Assembly: GCA_024336345.1 (NCBI GenBank)
Contig: JANFOG010000001.1
Location: forward strand, 3,286,001 to 3,350,000
From: Mariannaea sp. PMI_226
Lineage: Eukaryota; Ascomycota; Sordariomycetes; Hypocreales; Nectriaceae
DNA length: 64,000 nucleotides
Direction: 5' to 3'
Position numbers and translations under genes: made by a program
Shown here: piece after piece, positions 54,408 through 64,000 of the stretch
Layout: every line of letters begins with the position of its first letter
Position numbering within the stretch: the stretch's first letter is position 1
The notes under the pieces: generated by a model
Databases searched by the model: none
The model's input: only the letters and a program-made list of their open reading frames with translations
Told to the model about the DNA's origin: nothing

Positions 54408-57400
54408 CTTGGCGGTGTGTTTGTTGCTAGGAGGAGGTACAGGATAGCAAATAACCACGTTAGGAGGATGCTGAAAGACCGCAGAGAAGAGCGTTCTCGT
54501 TAAAATAGTCGCAGGGCTCGGGATGATTCGAACGTGGTGTATGTAGATCAGCGAACAGCCAAATAAAGGGCCAGCAAGCGGTCTGTCGCGCAGCCGGGGC
54601 GTCTGGTCCGGGGACTTTGTGTATGAGGTTGTGGTTGGGGGAGTTTCGAAGAACAGGCAGGACCCGATGGCGCCCGTCACTGTCCTGTGAGCAGTTCGGC
54701 GAGCTGAGGGGAACTGCTCGAATCACAGTTGCGATCACCGTGACTATTTGAGGGACAGGAAGGAGGACGCAGAAGGAGGTCAAGGGGAGTGAGCGCCTTA
54801 AGAAGGCCAGCAGCAAACGAAGGCGGTCTTTTAGCTTCAGCGGTGTCTTGGTCGGGCGTTTTCGGCGGGGAGTTGGGGGAGCCTAGAAGGGTGTGTGGGA
54901 GAATGGCCGGTGGTGTGCGCGTTCTCGAGCCGGTGGCAGTTCCCTGCGGAGGGTGAGAAGCACGCACACACAAGACGAAGGCAGGCAAGACGGAAGTATC
55001 CTGAAGATGGGGACGATTCTGTATGACGGTATTTGTGGGATGCTTTTTTTTTTAAACCTTTCTTGCGAAGGAAGAAAAATACGAGGAGGGTTGAGAAATC
55101 CTTTGTTGGGTTGGGTTTCAGGCTGGGTTGTTGCAGGGTGCAAGGGAAGGTGGAGGGGAAAAGAGCCCGGACGGGTACAGCGAAAAGTGCTACTGTATGG
55201 TCTGTACTAGCCCTGCTTGCCTGCCTATGGTTTTCTGCAAGGTTCTGCAAGGTCAGGTGGTTGCGGCGACTCGAGATGGTGATAGCAAGCAGAAGAAAAT
55301 AAGGGATTATTAAGGCAAGGTAGGGTGGGCAAGGTCCCTTGCTAGAACGAACGGCGGAGAGGATGGGAATGGAAGAAGAAAACATCGAGCAATCAAGGAA
55401 TGCAGTCGCCATCAGCTTTCTCACCATCACAATGATAATCATCACATTTAACCCCCCTCCCCCTCTTCGTTCAGTCGGTCTGAGGCCAAACTCCAAACGC
55501 CAATGCCACCGCACTTGATCGTCCCAGCCAATGATGGCAGCCACAAGGCACGAACAAAATATCAAAGAATGTAGAAACACTCGACAGCGTCATACAATTG
55601 GGTCGCTGATGATCAAGTCAGCAACAATACCTACCCTCCTCGGCCACGACGTGTCCTGTGCGACTGGTCCTTGGAGAAGGGAAGCGTCCTGATAGGCCGC
55701 GGCGGCCTCACATCAGACCCTCAGATTGCGATGGAAGGGGGGGCGGGATGGTTGGATGGGTCCCCCCAGTGAGCGATGCGAGGCGCGGCGCCGTGCAGCA
55801 TAGCGCACCTCCAGGCCCGAGCGGCCCTCCCACGATGACTCCAGCAGTGCTAGGGTATGAGAGCCGGGGTTGTCCTTCGTTAGGGCCTTGTTTTTTTTAA
55901 CTTAGTGGCCATGGAGGAGGTCCAGACATTTCCATCGCTGACCAGTCTCCCAGCTGTCCCTGAGGCAAAAACGTGGGAGAGCTGGCGGGGGGGAATTACA
56001 GACACACATCGTAATGTTACATGATAATCTGTACACCTCAGCCAGGTGAAGAACGAAAACAGAGCCCCTGGCCAGTCGGCCCAGCTTCTGGGTCTGAAGT
56101 GTTGTTTGGCATTAACGTACTGTAGTATGTATCGTATCTGGCTTTGTTATTATTGTTATTATTACTTTACCACATAGTAATGTCGTGTTTTGTTGTTTAT
56201 TATTGTTGTTGTTGTTATGTGTTTTACAAAACAAACATGTCCACTACGTGTTATTGCATCATGTCACGTACCCCCGACGCCCACTCGTTGTCGAGTTCAC
56301 GCACGGCGACGCAGGAAATACGGCGCCGGGGTGTGTGTTATGCTTGCATTGTGATGGGCAAATAGTGACAGATCTTCGGAGCCCAGCTCTGCCTAACAAT
56401 GTCATCCTTGTGAACAGGTTCGCAGAATATTCCCTCCCAAGCATATTTCTTCACGACCAATTCCAACATTTCGTTGGGTAATTTACTACATCCGGTAGGT
56501 ACTATGTAAGGTAAGGGTACTATGTAGACAGACTCCTTGGCTTCCAGCTCCTATACGCACGCAGGTGGTCCTACTCAAAAGGAAAGTTCACACTACGAGT
56601 GGCGGGAGCTCGCGGTACCTGATGATCAATTGCCACCTGCAGTTACCCGCTCCTCCAGAAGGAAAAGGGCTCCCCCATTCGCTGTAAGAACCTAATCCAT
56701 GTCGTCGTAGGAATCCCTGAGCAGCTAACTTCCGTGCTTGCTGTAATCTGTAATTACCTACGCATTGCACCTGAGCACCCAGCTGAGTGGTTGGGTGGGA
56801 GGGATTCTATTTAGAAGGAGAGAAACAAAACGTTCGTCCAACTTGAAGATTCCATTTCGTATCCAGCCTTTTTTTTTCCATTCACGTCACTCACACACAG
56901 ACTGTCATGCACTGCTCTTAGCTTCTCCGTCATCATCCCCTGACCTCCTCCAGGTCATCCGTCAATCTCTTCCCACCCCCGGAAAGCGCCCCTCTTCAAA
57001 GCACGTTCATCCAATCCCTGTCTCTCATCACCCCGCGCCTCCGTCATTGATCGTTCAACCAGCACGGAGTACGCGCAAAGACTCTCTCGTCTGGTCCTAC
57101 CGGAGGGCACAAAAGGTCACCGACCCAATCAAGCCTCCTGGTCATCCAACATACATACTAACTATGTACATTTCTTTTTCTGTCGCTCTCATCTTCTCCT
57201 TCAGATCCCTCCCCCCCCTCCCCTTGTGCATTCCGTGACCCAAGACCGGCTCTTAGTCCCGGTCCCGGGGACTGGCCGGAGATGGTACAGTAGCGTTGTG
57301 CCTAATCGAGTAATTGGCAATGAATCGACCCAATCTACCTACGGAATCAGGCTTTTTTTTCTATTATTTAGTGCTTCTCTCGTGTATACGCGATGATTCG

Positions 57401-57702
57401 GCATCGCCCAAGGCTGTATCAAGACAAAATGGAAATGCACTTTATGTAGAACATAGCAGTCGTTGCAGACCTGGTGGGGATCTTATTCAGGCTTGCTGAG
57501 GGACACATGGCAGTGAAGAAAGGGAAGCAAATCATGTGCACAGAATAGCAAATTTCCTCGGTGAGTCCAAAATCAGAGAGAAAAAGAAAAAGAAAAACGC
57601 CAATGCCAGGTGTAATGTCACCTCCTCCTGGCACTTGTTTTTATTTCTTTTGAATGCTTCCTTATCCAAGCCCCGTTCAGACTTTCTGTAATCTGACCGC
57701 GT
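54408..57702. other. 3.3-kb intergenic region
   Basis: This holds the promoter/leader of the 331-aa gene and the 3' UTR of BIO2. A 247-codon minus frame (54837-55580) has leader-like, Ser/Pro/Arg-rich composition without domain resemblance and is not called. TTA/GTT trinucleotide runs lie at 56145-56217. Confidence 0.5.
56145..56217. repeat. TTA/GTT trinucleotide repeat patches
   Basis: Two interrupted microsatellite blocks (TTATTATTGTTATTATTA and TTATTATTGTTGTTGTTGTT) lie about 25 bp apart in non-coding DNA. Confidence 0.75.
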
Positions 57703-59158
57703 TTAGAGAACCCTCACCTCAGGGGCCGGCTGGGGTGATTTGTCAAAGCTCTTCATCGGTTCCAAACCCCAACGACCAAACATGGCCGCGTCCTCATCCC
57801 ATCCAGCGCACTCAGTCGTCAACATCTTCTCACCAGTGAAAATGGCGTTGGCTCCCGCCATGAAACACATGGCCTGCTTCTCCTCCGACATAGTCTTACG
57901 CCCCGCGGCGATTCTGATGATGGTAGCAGGCATCAACAGTCTCGCTGTTGCGATAGTTCGCAGCATGCTCGTGAATTCAACGGCAGGTCGATCGCCCAGA
58001 GGTGTTCCCTTGATAGGCACCAAGGCATTCACGGGGAAACTTTCAGGGTGAGAAGGCAAGGTAGACACAGTGTGCAACAGACCGACCCGGTCCTCTGATG
58101 ACTCGCCCAGACCAAGAATGCCTCCCGAGCAGACGTTGATGCCAGCATCTCGTACGTGGCTCAGGGTCTGCAGGCGCTCGTCGTAGCTACGGGTAGTGAT
58201 GACGTTGGGGTAGAACTCGCGACTCGTGTCGACGTTGTGGTTGTACGCAGTAAGACCAGCTGCCTTGAGCTCCTTGGCCTGCTCGGCATCAATCATACCC
58301 AGCGTAACGCACACTTCCATGCCCATACCCTTGACGCCCTCCACCATAGCCTTGATGTTCTTCAGGCTGTTCTTGCGGCCACGCATGTCACGCCAAGCGG
58401 CGCCCATACAGAATCGGGTGCTACCATTTTCCTTTGCTATCCGGGCAGCCGCCAGGACGCTCTCAACCGACTCGACCCGCTTGGCCTCAAGGCCGGTACC
58501 CTTTTGGTGGCGAGTTGACTGGGCGCAGTAGGAGCAGTCCTCTGTGCAGCCACCTGTCTTGATATTCATGAGCGTGCAGAGTTGCACCTCGGCTGGGTTG
58601 TGGAAACGTCGGTGGACGGTGCTCTAGAGGAGGGTGCAGATGGGTCAGCCAATCACGTTCTTCATAGTCGGAGTATATCGTGCCATTCTTCGGGACAAGC
58701 CACCGGGTGCCCTTCATAACCCGAAGGCGGCAGAAAGCCGGGTGGTGTGAGTGACATCAAGTTCAGATGAGAGACAAAAAAGAGGGGGAAAGACGGCCAG
58801 AAAAAATACAGGGAAGGGAGAGTTTACTCACTGCTTGATACGTCAATTCCATGAGAGGCTGGTAGTATATGGCGGCAATCTCCTCCTTGGTCCAATCGTG
58901 GCGGGGCTGGACAGCCTGGGTAGCTTCACGGAGGATCTGCTTCGCCCGCTCTCTTCGCTGCTGTTCAACATCTTCATGGGCTTCGGCAGGGGGGGGAGGG
59001 GGCTGCGATGGTCGTCCGGCATAATCGACAACTGTCGACATGGTACGCACGCGACCGACAACGATGGCAGATTGAGCCTGTCGTCGAAGCAAAGCGCTTG
59101 ATGAAAGCCCATAGCTGGGACGGAGAGCCGCCAGGCGCAGTGAGGTGCAGGGCTTCAT
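57703..59158 (-). CDS. BIO2: Biotin synthase
   Basis: Biotin synthase is a radical-SAM enzyme that inserts sulfur into dethiobiotin to make biotin, in mitochondria of fungi. Two exons, 59158-58832 and 58623-57703, give 415 aa; the intron is 208 nt, phase 0, with a GTGAGT donor. The N-terminus MKPCTSLRLAALRPSYGLSS with later Arg residues reads as a mitochondrial presequence. The radical-SAM cluster motif CTEDCSYC (Cys-x3-Cys-x2-Cys) is intact in IKTGGCTEDCSYCAQS. Other family blocks: TRFCMGAAWRDMRGR, VCVTLGMIDAEQAKEL, YNHNVDTSREFYPNVITT, INVCSGGILGLGESSEDRVG and RIAAGRKTMSEEKQAMCFMA, which contains the conserved Arg that ligates the [2Fe-2S] cluster. The YQA|STVHRRFH junction restores the expected spacing. 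The other biotin-pathway genes are not in view. Confidence 0.96.
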
Positions 59159-61212
59159 GGCTCTTGCTACTTGTAATGTAAGGGTAGGCAGAATAGGTCG
59201 GGGTTGTGAAGGAGGCAAGCCACAGGTGAAAGTGGAATGAAACGAAGCTGGGGGGTGGGTGAAATCCGAGATATAAACAAGGACTCGAATGAGCGAAAAG
59301 GATGGGAGGGGGAGGGATGGCTATGCAAGGTGAAGCGGAGAAAGAGGAGATGGGATCTGATGTATCAGTAAGTGAGCGATGGGTGCCATTACGACGTCCA
59401 ACACCAGGCAATTAGTTGCCGGCATCCTCCCCCCTCCCCCACGCCTGGTATACTCGGCATAATAGAAAAGAGCCGCCAGCAGCTTTCGGTTACGGTCCGC
59501 CCAGAGTAAATGGAGGGACGGTCCGTCGAGTCATTTATCGTTGCTATAGGGAGTACTATGTAACTACATGCATCTGATCTCAACCCGAAACGTGCAGATC
59601 GAAAAATGGCGCCAATTAACCTGGGGGCGGCCAATGTTGCAACGAAGGCCAAAGCCAAGCAACTTGTTTACTATAAAAAAAGTAACCAGCAGTAACTCCG
59701 ACCGAAGCCGAAGATTCTCAAGCGAAAAGAAAAGGAGAAAAAAAATTATCCCGAGCGCAAAAGTTGGAGCTGGAATTGGGACTGATGGAAGCTCTGGTGC
59801 GCCGCGGAGGCCGGATTGTTGAGGCGCGTTGCTTCGAGCCCGTTTCCATTGGTACGGATTCGAACAAAGTTGAACTTTGACTCCTCAACATGTTTACGCC
59901 CCCCATGTCGTAAGGTCTCCAGGTCTCCAGTCTTCCCCCCTCCTCAAGCTCAGAGGACCCATAGGGCTACGCAACAAATGGGTGGGTCGCTATTAGCTTC
60001 GCCTCAACTGTCAAACGAGGAGCTTGTCCCTGATGCTAATACTGCCATCCTCGTTGGCTAGTGCCTGGTCCGGAACCTGTCCGTCGACCGGCAGAGGATC
60101 TTCGGGGGGGAGGCTAGCAACATGACATGCCATAGTGGACGAGCATAAATACTGCACCATCCCTTTCGATGCGCGAGGCCAAGCGCAAGCACCAAGCATC
60201 AATACCCACAAAAACCAAGCTGGTTGAGTAGGGGCACCGACTAATCAATTACCACCAAATAGCTGAAGCCAACTATCCGAGAGCTCTGATGGTAGTCTCG
60301 TGGCGGCGGTGGTCCAATATATGTACTGTAGTCGACGATATTGTCGATATACCTAGTTATATATACTACGTAGGCCAGCGTTGATTGGAACAACTCAAGT
60401 ACTTTGGGTTTTTGGAGCGCCTGACTTGTTGGTGTGTCCCATTTTGATACTCTTCACTTGCTTCAGCACACTGAAAGCGACCCTTGCTAAAAAAAAATAA
60501 AATAAAATAAAATAAAAAAAAAATACTGTACTATACAGGAAAGTGTGCTAATTTCGTACGTAACGTACGGCAGCTACTCCAGAGCGTTACTGTCTCCGGT
60601 TGTGACAGTCCTCAAACGTACAACCCAAAATCTCGTCAAGGTCTCAACTTTACTTATTTCGTAGAAATTACTCCTTTCACTTTCCCATTGCAATCATCCG
60701 TCTGGGCGAAACGACTAGTTTCTTCACTTCATCACTTCCTAGGTATTCAGTAGCTATCCTCTACGAAACTCCACATCACCATCCACAAATAAAGGAGGGG
60801 AATGAATATGTCTTCAGGACTCAAGTGGAGCCGTCAATTCATCGTTTATGTAGTCTGTTTATCATTTATCAGATAATGATACTGATAAGTTTCATATGTG
60901 TCGTATTCTCGTCACCGAGATTCATTCATCTCGTTACCAAATCAGAACCCAGCAACTTCGTGTATCTGCCTATGGGGTTCCTTCATATCGTCCTATTAAC
61001 CCTTAATTCGCCCGCCTCAAATATCAAGAGTCAAGTTCGCTTCGTTTCAAGCAGACCCAATAAAAGGCAAAGCATGAACTGCTAGGTTGCCAGGTCCAAG
61101 TCGTATAGAATCGCTGATTTAACCACAGCGAATAGGTTGAGACAGAGTTGTTAGGCTGCCTCCTGTCCCCCAACCACGGTTATTGATTTATCATCATCCC
61201 GCCTGTCCACTT
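59159..61212. other. 2.05-kb intergenic region
   Basis: This is the spacer between the BIO2 start and the stop of the next minus-strand gene, and contains the BIO2 promoter. It includes an AAAAT microsatellite (60489-60523) and TACG/CGTA-type short palindromes near 60557-60570. No supported gene. Confidence 0.5.
60489..60523. repeat. AAAAT pentanucleotide repeat
   Basis: Four AAAAT-type units are embedded in flanking A-runs. Confidence 0.8.
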
Positions 61213-63047
61213 TTAGGCATAACTATCTTCAGCGCGTCGTCTCCCCGACACGCTGGTCATTGGGCTTACGCCCCTCTCGTCGTGGGACATTCGTTTTTCC
61301 CACCTCTTCTTGTCGTCTTTCGTCAAATCCCGATCACGTGGATCCCATGGGGGGTGTTCCCGCTGCCGATCCATATCCGCATGACTGCTTGTGCGTCGAC
61401 CTACCTCCGGTCGGCGAAGATACTGTCGGGCTCGTCGCTCTTCTTCTCGGTCAAACTCTCTTGGGCGACCCTTGCGATCTCTATCCTTTTCACGTTCATC
61501 TCGCATCCTCCTTCTTCGCTGATACTCATCCTCGCTATTCTCCTCTGTCGTAGAATCAGATTCCAAATCAGAATGGCTCCTGCTGAGACGTGAGGGTGGG
61601 ACATCTCGAGGTCGACGTGTGCGTGAGTCCACGTATGAGCCTGAACGGGGTAGGTTCCTCGAGCGATCTGATCCTAAGCCATTCGGTAATACACTGGAGA
61701 ATTTCTCCGTTACCTTCTCGCGGAGAGTAGAACTCGGCCCTGTCCTCCGACGGTCATCCTCAGGGCGAAGATCAGAGCGATGACGGTATATAGGCGGTGG
61801 AGACCTTTGCGGAACGGAAGGATCCACATACCGGGGAACGCTCGGAGGGCTGCCATCGTGCCTCCGAGTCGTCCGGGGTGGAATCGGATCTTCATCAGAG
61901 GATTCATGAGAATGTCTAGATTGACTATGCTGGCTATTTCGACGGGGAGCTTCAGGTCGTTTCATCCCAGTGGGGTCGAAATTTGCAGGCCCTCGGGGGT
62001 AAGATGTTGGGTCAACGCGCGGTGGTGTACTATGGTCAGAGAAGCTGCGTCGTGTTGCATGTTCATCAAATCGAGTCTCGGGGTGATGTCTTTCCGGTGA
62101 GGTACGGTTGGGCATCCGTCCACTTCCAGCATGTCGACCGGGAACATGAGAATATGGGACCGATCTGTCAGATCGATCAAAGAAGGCTCCATCTGGCGGC
62201 CGAGGCCGTGCTTGATACTGCGGCTTTCGCACATAGGCAAACTTGGGACCAGACTTCAAGTCTGGGTGGTCAGGCTCGGGCCCTGAGTTGGCAGCCGCTT
62301 CTCTCTCCTCTTTTTCCCGTGAAGCCTCCGTTCGTAACTTCTCGGCACAACTTCTATGCCAACGATCAACAGCCTCATCAAGATGGGTTGGAAATACACT
62401 CTTGGGCAGATCGGGTGGAAATTCCTGGCCAGTGTCTGGATGCTTCAGTTTCCAATTCTTGACGGCGAATTGGAGGTAAGGAACATGTTCCTCAGGCCCG
62501 AGCAAAATTTCCAATGATTCCCATCGCGAAAATCCTCGAGGAGTGAGTGCTGGAATACTAGGGGGCGCAAAATCGTCTTCGGTAGGCTGGAGTGTATGTT
62601 GACAGCCGGTTGCCTGCCAAATGCAAGAGATGGATGGATCATCCATTTGGACAAATATGGCTGCGATAGTTCGTTTAGAAATTATTCAAGTTGTTCAGCA
62701 TATAGATGACCTGGAACGTACAGTCATAATCGCCACCAACAGCCTTGTAAAAGGCGGCAAGCTTCTTGGGCGTCAACTGCCCTACGCTCTTGTCACCAAT
62801 TTCGGATATCTGTGAGGGTTGTGTGTCAGCTGGACAGCTATGGCGAATGTGATCAGGAAGGGACTGAACATACAACATGTCGGGAAATAGCTCTTAGAAG
62901 AGCATCGAGTAACTTGCTCGGGCTCTTGTCATCCTCATACATATATCGATATTGTATTGGTGGAGGAGTTGGAGACGCACGTGGTGACTTGGATGTCGAC
63001 GAGGCATTCCCCGGTGGAGGGACGTCATTCTTTAATGAAGAAGTCAT
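61213..63047 (-). CDS. DUF7514-like fungal protein with charged RD/RS-rich tail, 569 aa
   Basis: Three exons, 63047-62874, 62809-62722 and 62660-61213, with introns of 64 and 61 nt. Across the junctions the protein reads LLDALLRAISRHV-ISEIGDKSVGQL-TPKKLAAFYKAVGGDYD-SIFVQM. This small helical domain resembles the fungal DUF7514 family, which typically has a Leu-rich start, a TPxKLAxFY block, then IPALTPRGFSRW and a further helix; here IPALTPRGFSRWESLEILLG is at about residues 119-138. Residues 200-569 are disordered and strongly charged, with Arg-Asp/Arg-Ser dipeptides and RRRRMRDEREKDRDRKGR. Such tails are common in nuclear or RNA-associated proteins. The biochemical role of the family is unknown to me. 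The start at 63047 is the first ATG of a frame that splices cleanly. Confidence 0.82.
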
Positions 63048-64000
63048 ACTGATTTGGTTCTAGTAAAGACGGAAACTGTCACATCAAGTCTGTATAGCGG
63101 TTGAAATACGTAAGGGAGGTAATCGGCGGTCAGCGACGCACGATGGCGCCAAAGGCTGAGAGGAGGATAAGGCGGGGGATGTAAAGAGCAAACGGTGATG
63201 AAGCCGCATGTGCCGACGAAGAAAGGCGACCGAGATGGGATTATATGTATAGAGAGGAGTAGAGTATGAAGATGGCGCGCGGTTGATAAAATATCGAAAG
63301 ATGGAGGGCGGGAAAAAGGAATACTTTATCAAGAAGGTGTGGGAGCTGATCTGATGTAAGTACCTCGTACAGGTAAAGTTACGAGAGCTTGAACTCTTGG
63401 ATAAGGCAAACTCAGGCACCTAGGTCGTAGGCAGGAAGCGAGGTGGGTACGCGAGGATGGGTTGTGAAGGATGAAGAATATTAATAAGGCAGCATCTCTG
63501 GGGTCAGGTAAGGAAAAGAAAAAAAGCCAACCACTGGCAAAAACAAATAATCAGAAATGCCCAAATGGAAATAGAGGGGGCGGAACGGGAATGGCCTCGG
63601 CCGTTGCGATGGTGTGTGAGTGTGAGTGTAAGAGTGTGTGTGCGTGCGCATACGTGCGTATGTCTTTGTTCTCTCAATTTCTGTGGCTTCCCTCCTTCGT
63701 TTCGTCTTGGTGGTGACCGATGATGCTGGGAATTCCCGGGCCAACCAACCGCCGCGAACAGAATTGCTCTTGATTTCGGGTCCTGTCGGCTGACTTGCCA
63801 CTAAAGCTGTGCTTCGTCTGTACTCTGGAATAAGGCTCCTCAGGTAATGTGATGTGGTGGTGCCCAAAAAAAAGGTCACGTTCAGAGTGTGGAACTCGGG
63901 ATTGAATGCGCGAAACGATTCGAAAAGGAAAGAAGAGGGAAAGGGAAAGGAATGAGGATGAGGTAACTGATGTTCACCATATGTAAGCACCGAGCAACAG
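63048..64000. other. Upstream flank of the DUF7514-like gene to the window edge
   Basis: This is promoter and leader for the gene ending at 61213. A 169-codon minus frame (63481-63990) contains a Thr-His repeat from a GT-rich tract (63610-63660) and no recognisable domain; I treat it as leader or chance. Confidence 0.5.

Noticed and set aside
54837..55580. 247-codon minus-strand open frame
   Set aside because: It is Ser/Pro/Arg-rich with Lys runs from homopolymers and no domain. It is best explained as non-coding DNA upstream of the 331-aa gene.
63481..63990. 169-codon minus-strand frame near the right edge
   Set aside because: It contains a Thr-His run produced by a GT microsatellite and lacks recognisable motifs. 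It is probably leader of the DUF7514-like gene.
1..64000. Search for CRISPR arrays, intact transposons, rRNA, PKS/NRPS or other clusters
   Set aside because: No regularly spaced repeats, transposase/reverse-transcriptase motifs, rRNA blocks or multidomain synthase motifs were seen on either strand.

Overview
The window is nuclear DNA of a filamentous ascomycete, most likely a Sordariomycete and probably Hypocreales (inference from protein character and gene architecture; the species cannot be told). The evidence is short spliceosomal introns, mostly 55-90 nt, with GT donors, CTAAC/CTGAC-type branch sites and AG acceptors; an intron-bearing tRNA-Ile(AAU); monocistronic genes on both strands separated by 0.5-5 kb; and typical fungal proteins such as an ERMES subunit, FYVE-type Fab1 and a DUF7514-like protein. 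I see no bacterial operon, CRISPR array, intact transposon or secondary-metabolite cluster.

Layout. 1-9.4 kb: 3'-truncated MDM12 and the large FAB1 PI3P 5-kinase, both minus. 10.4-18.3 kb: an unknown nuclear-type protein (+), a mitochondrial BolA protein (-), a 3-kb spacer, and an unknown membrane protein (-). 19.6-28.8 kb: a malonyl-CoA-synthetase-like mitochondrial acyl-CoA synthetase (+), eIF4E (-), an unknown C-terminally anchored protein (+), tRNA-Ile (+) and a small secreted protein (+). 31-40 kb: two tandem metallophosphatase genes, a 1699-aa PhoD-like protein and a Cdc1/Ted1-type GPI-remodelling enzyme. 40.8-50.6 kb: CDC26 (-), a large disordered unknown (-), a nearly gene-free 4.8-kb spacer with one small candidate gene, then RAD1 and OST5 in tandem (-). 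51-64 kb: GCN5 (+), an unknown 331-aa protein (-), biotin synthase BIO2 (-) and a DUF7514-like protein (-).

How the genes relate. Most are unrelated housekeeping genes. Three themes recur: endomembrane lipid or organelle contact (Mdm12, Fab1, Ost5, Cdc1/Ted1), mitochondrial cofactor chemistry (BolA, malonyl-CoA synthetase-like enzyme, biotin synthase) and cell-cycle/chromatin control (Cdc26, Rad1, Gcn5). I regard this as coincidental co-residence rather than a cluster.

Gene models were rebuilt by hand from splice signals and reading-frame continuity. Several differ from the longest open frames: FAB1 gains a third exon; CDC1 and the PhoD gene contain in-frame, stop-free introns; GCN5 begins with a 13-nt coding exon; OST5 and the secreted protein are each pieced from three exons. 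No single striking new system was found. The best unknowns are the secreted protein, the 646-aa and 734-aa disordered proteins with conserved-looking islands, and the two unknown membrane proteins.
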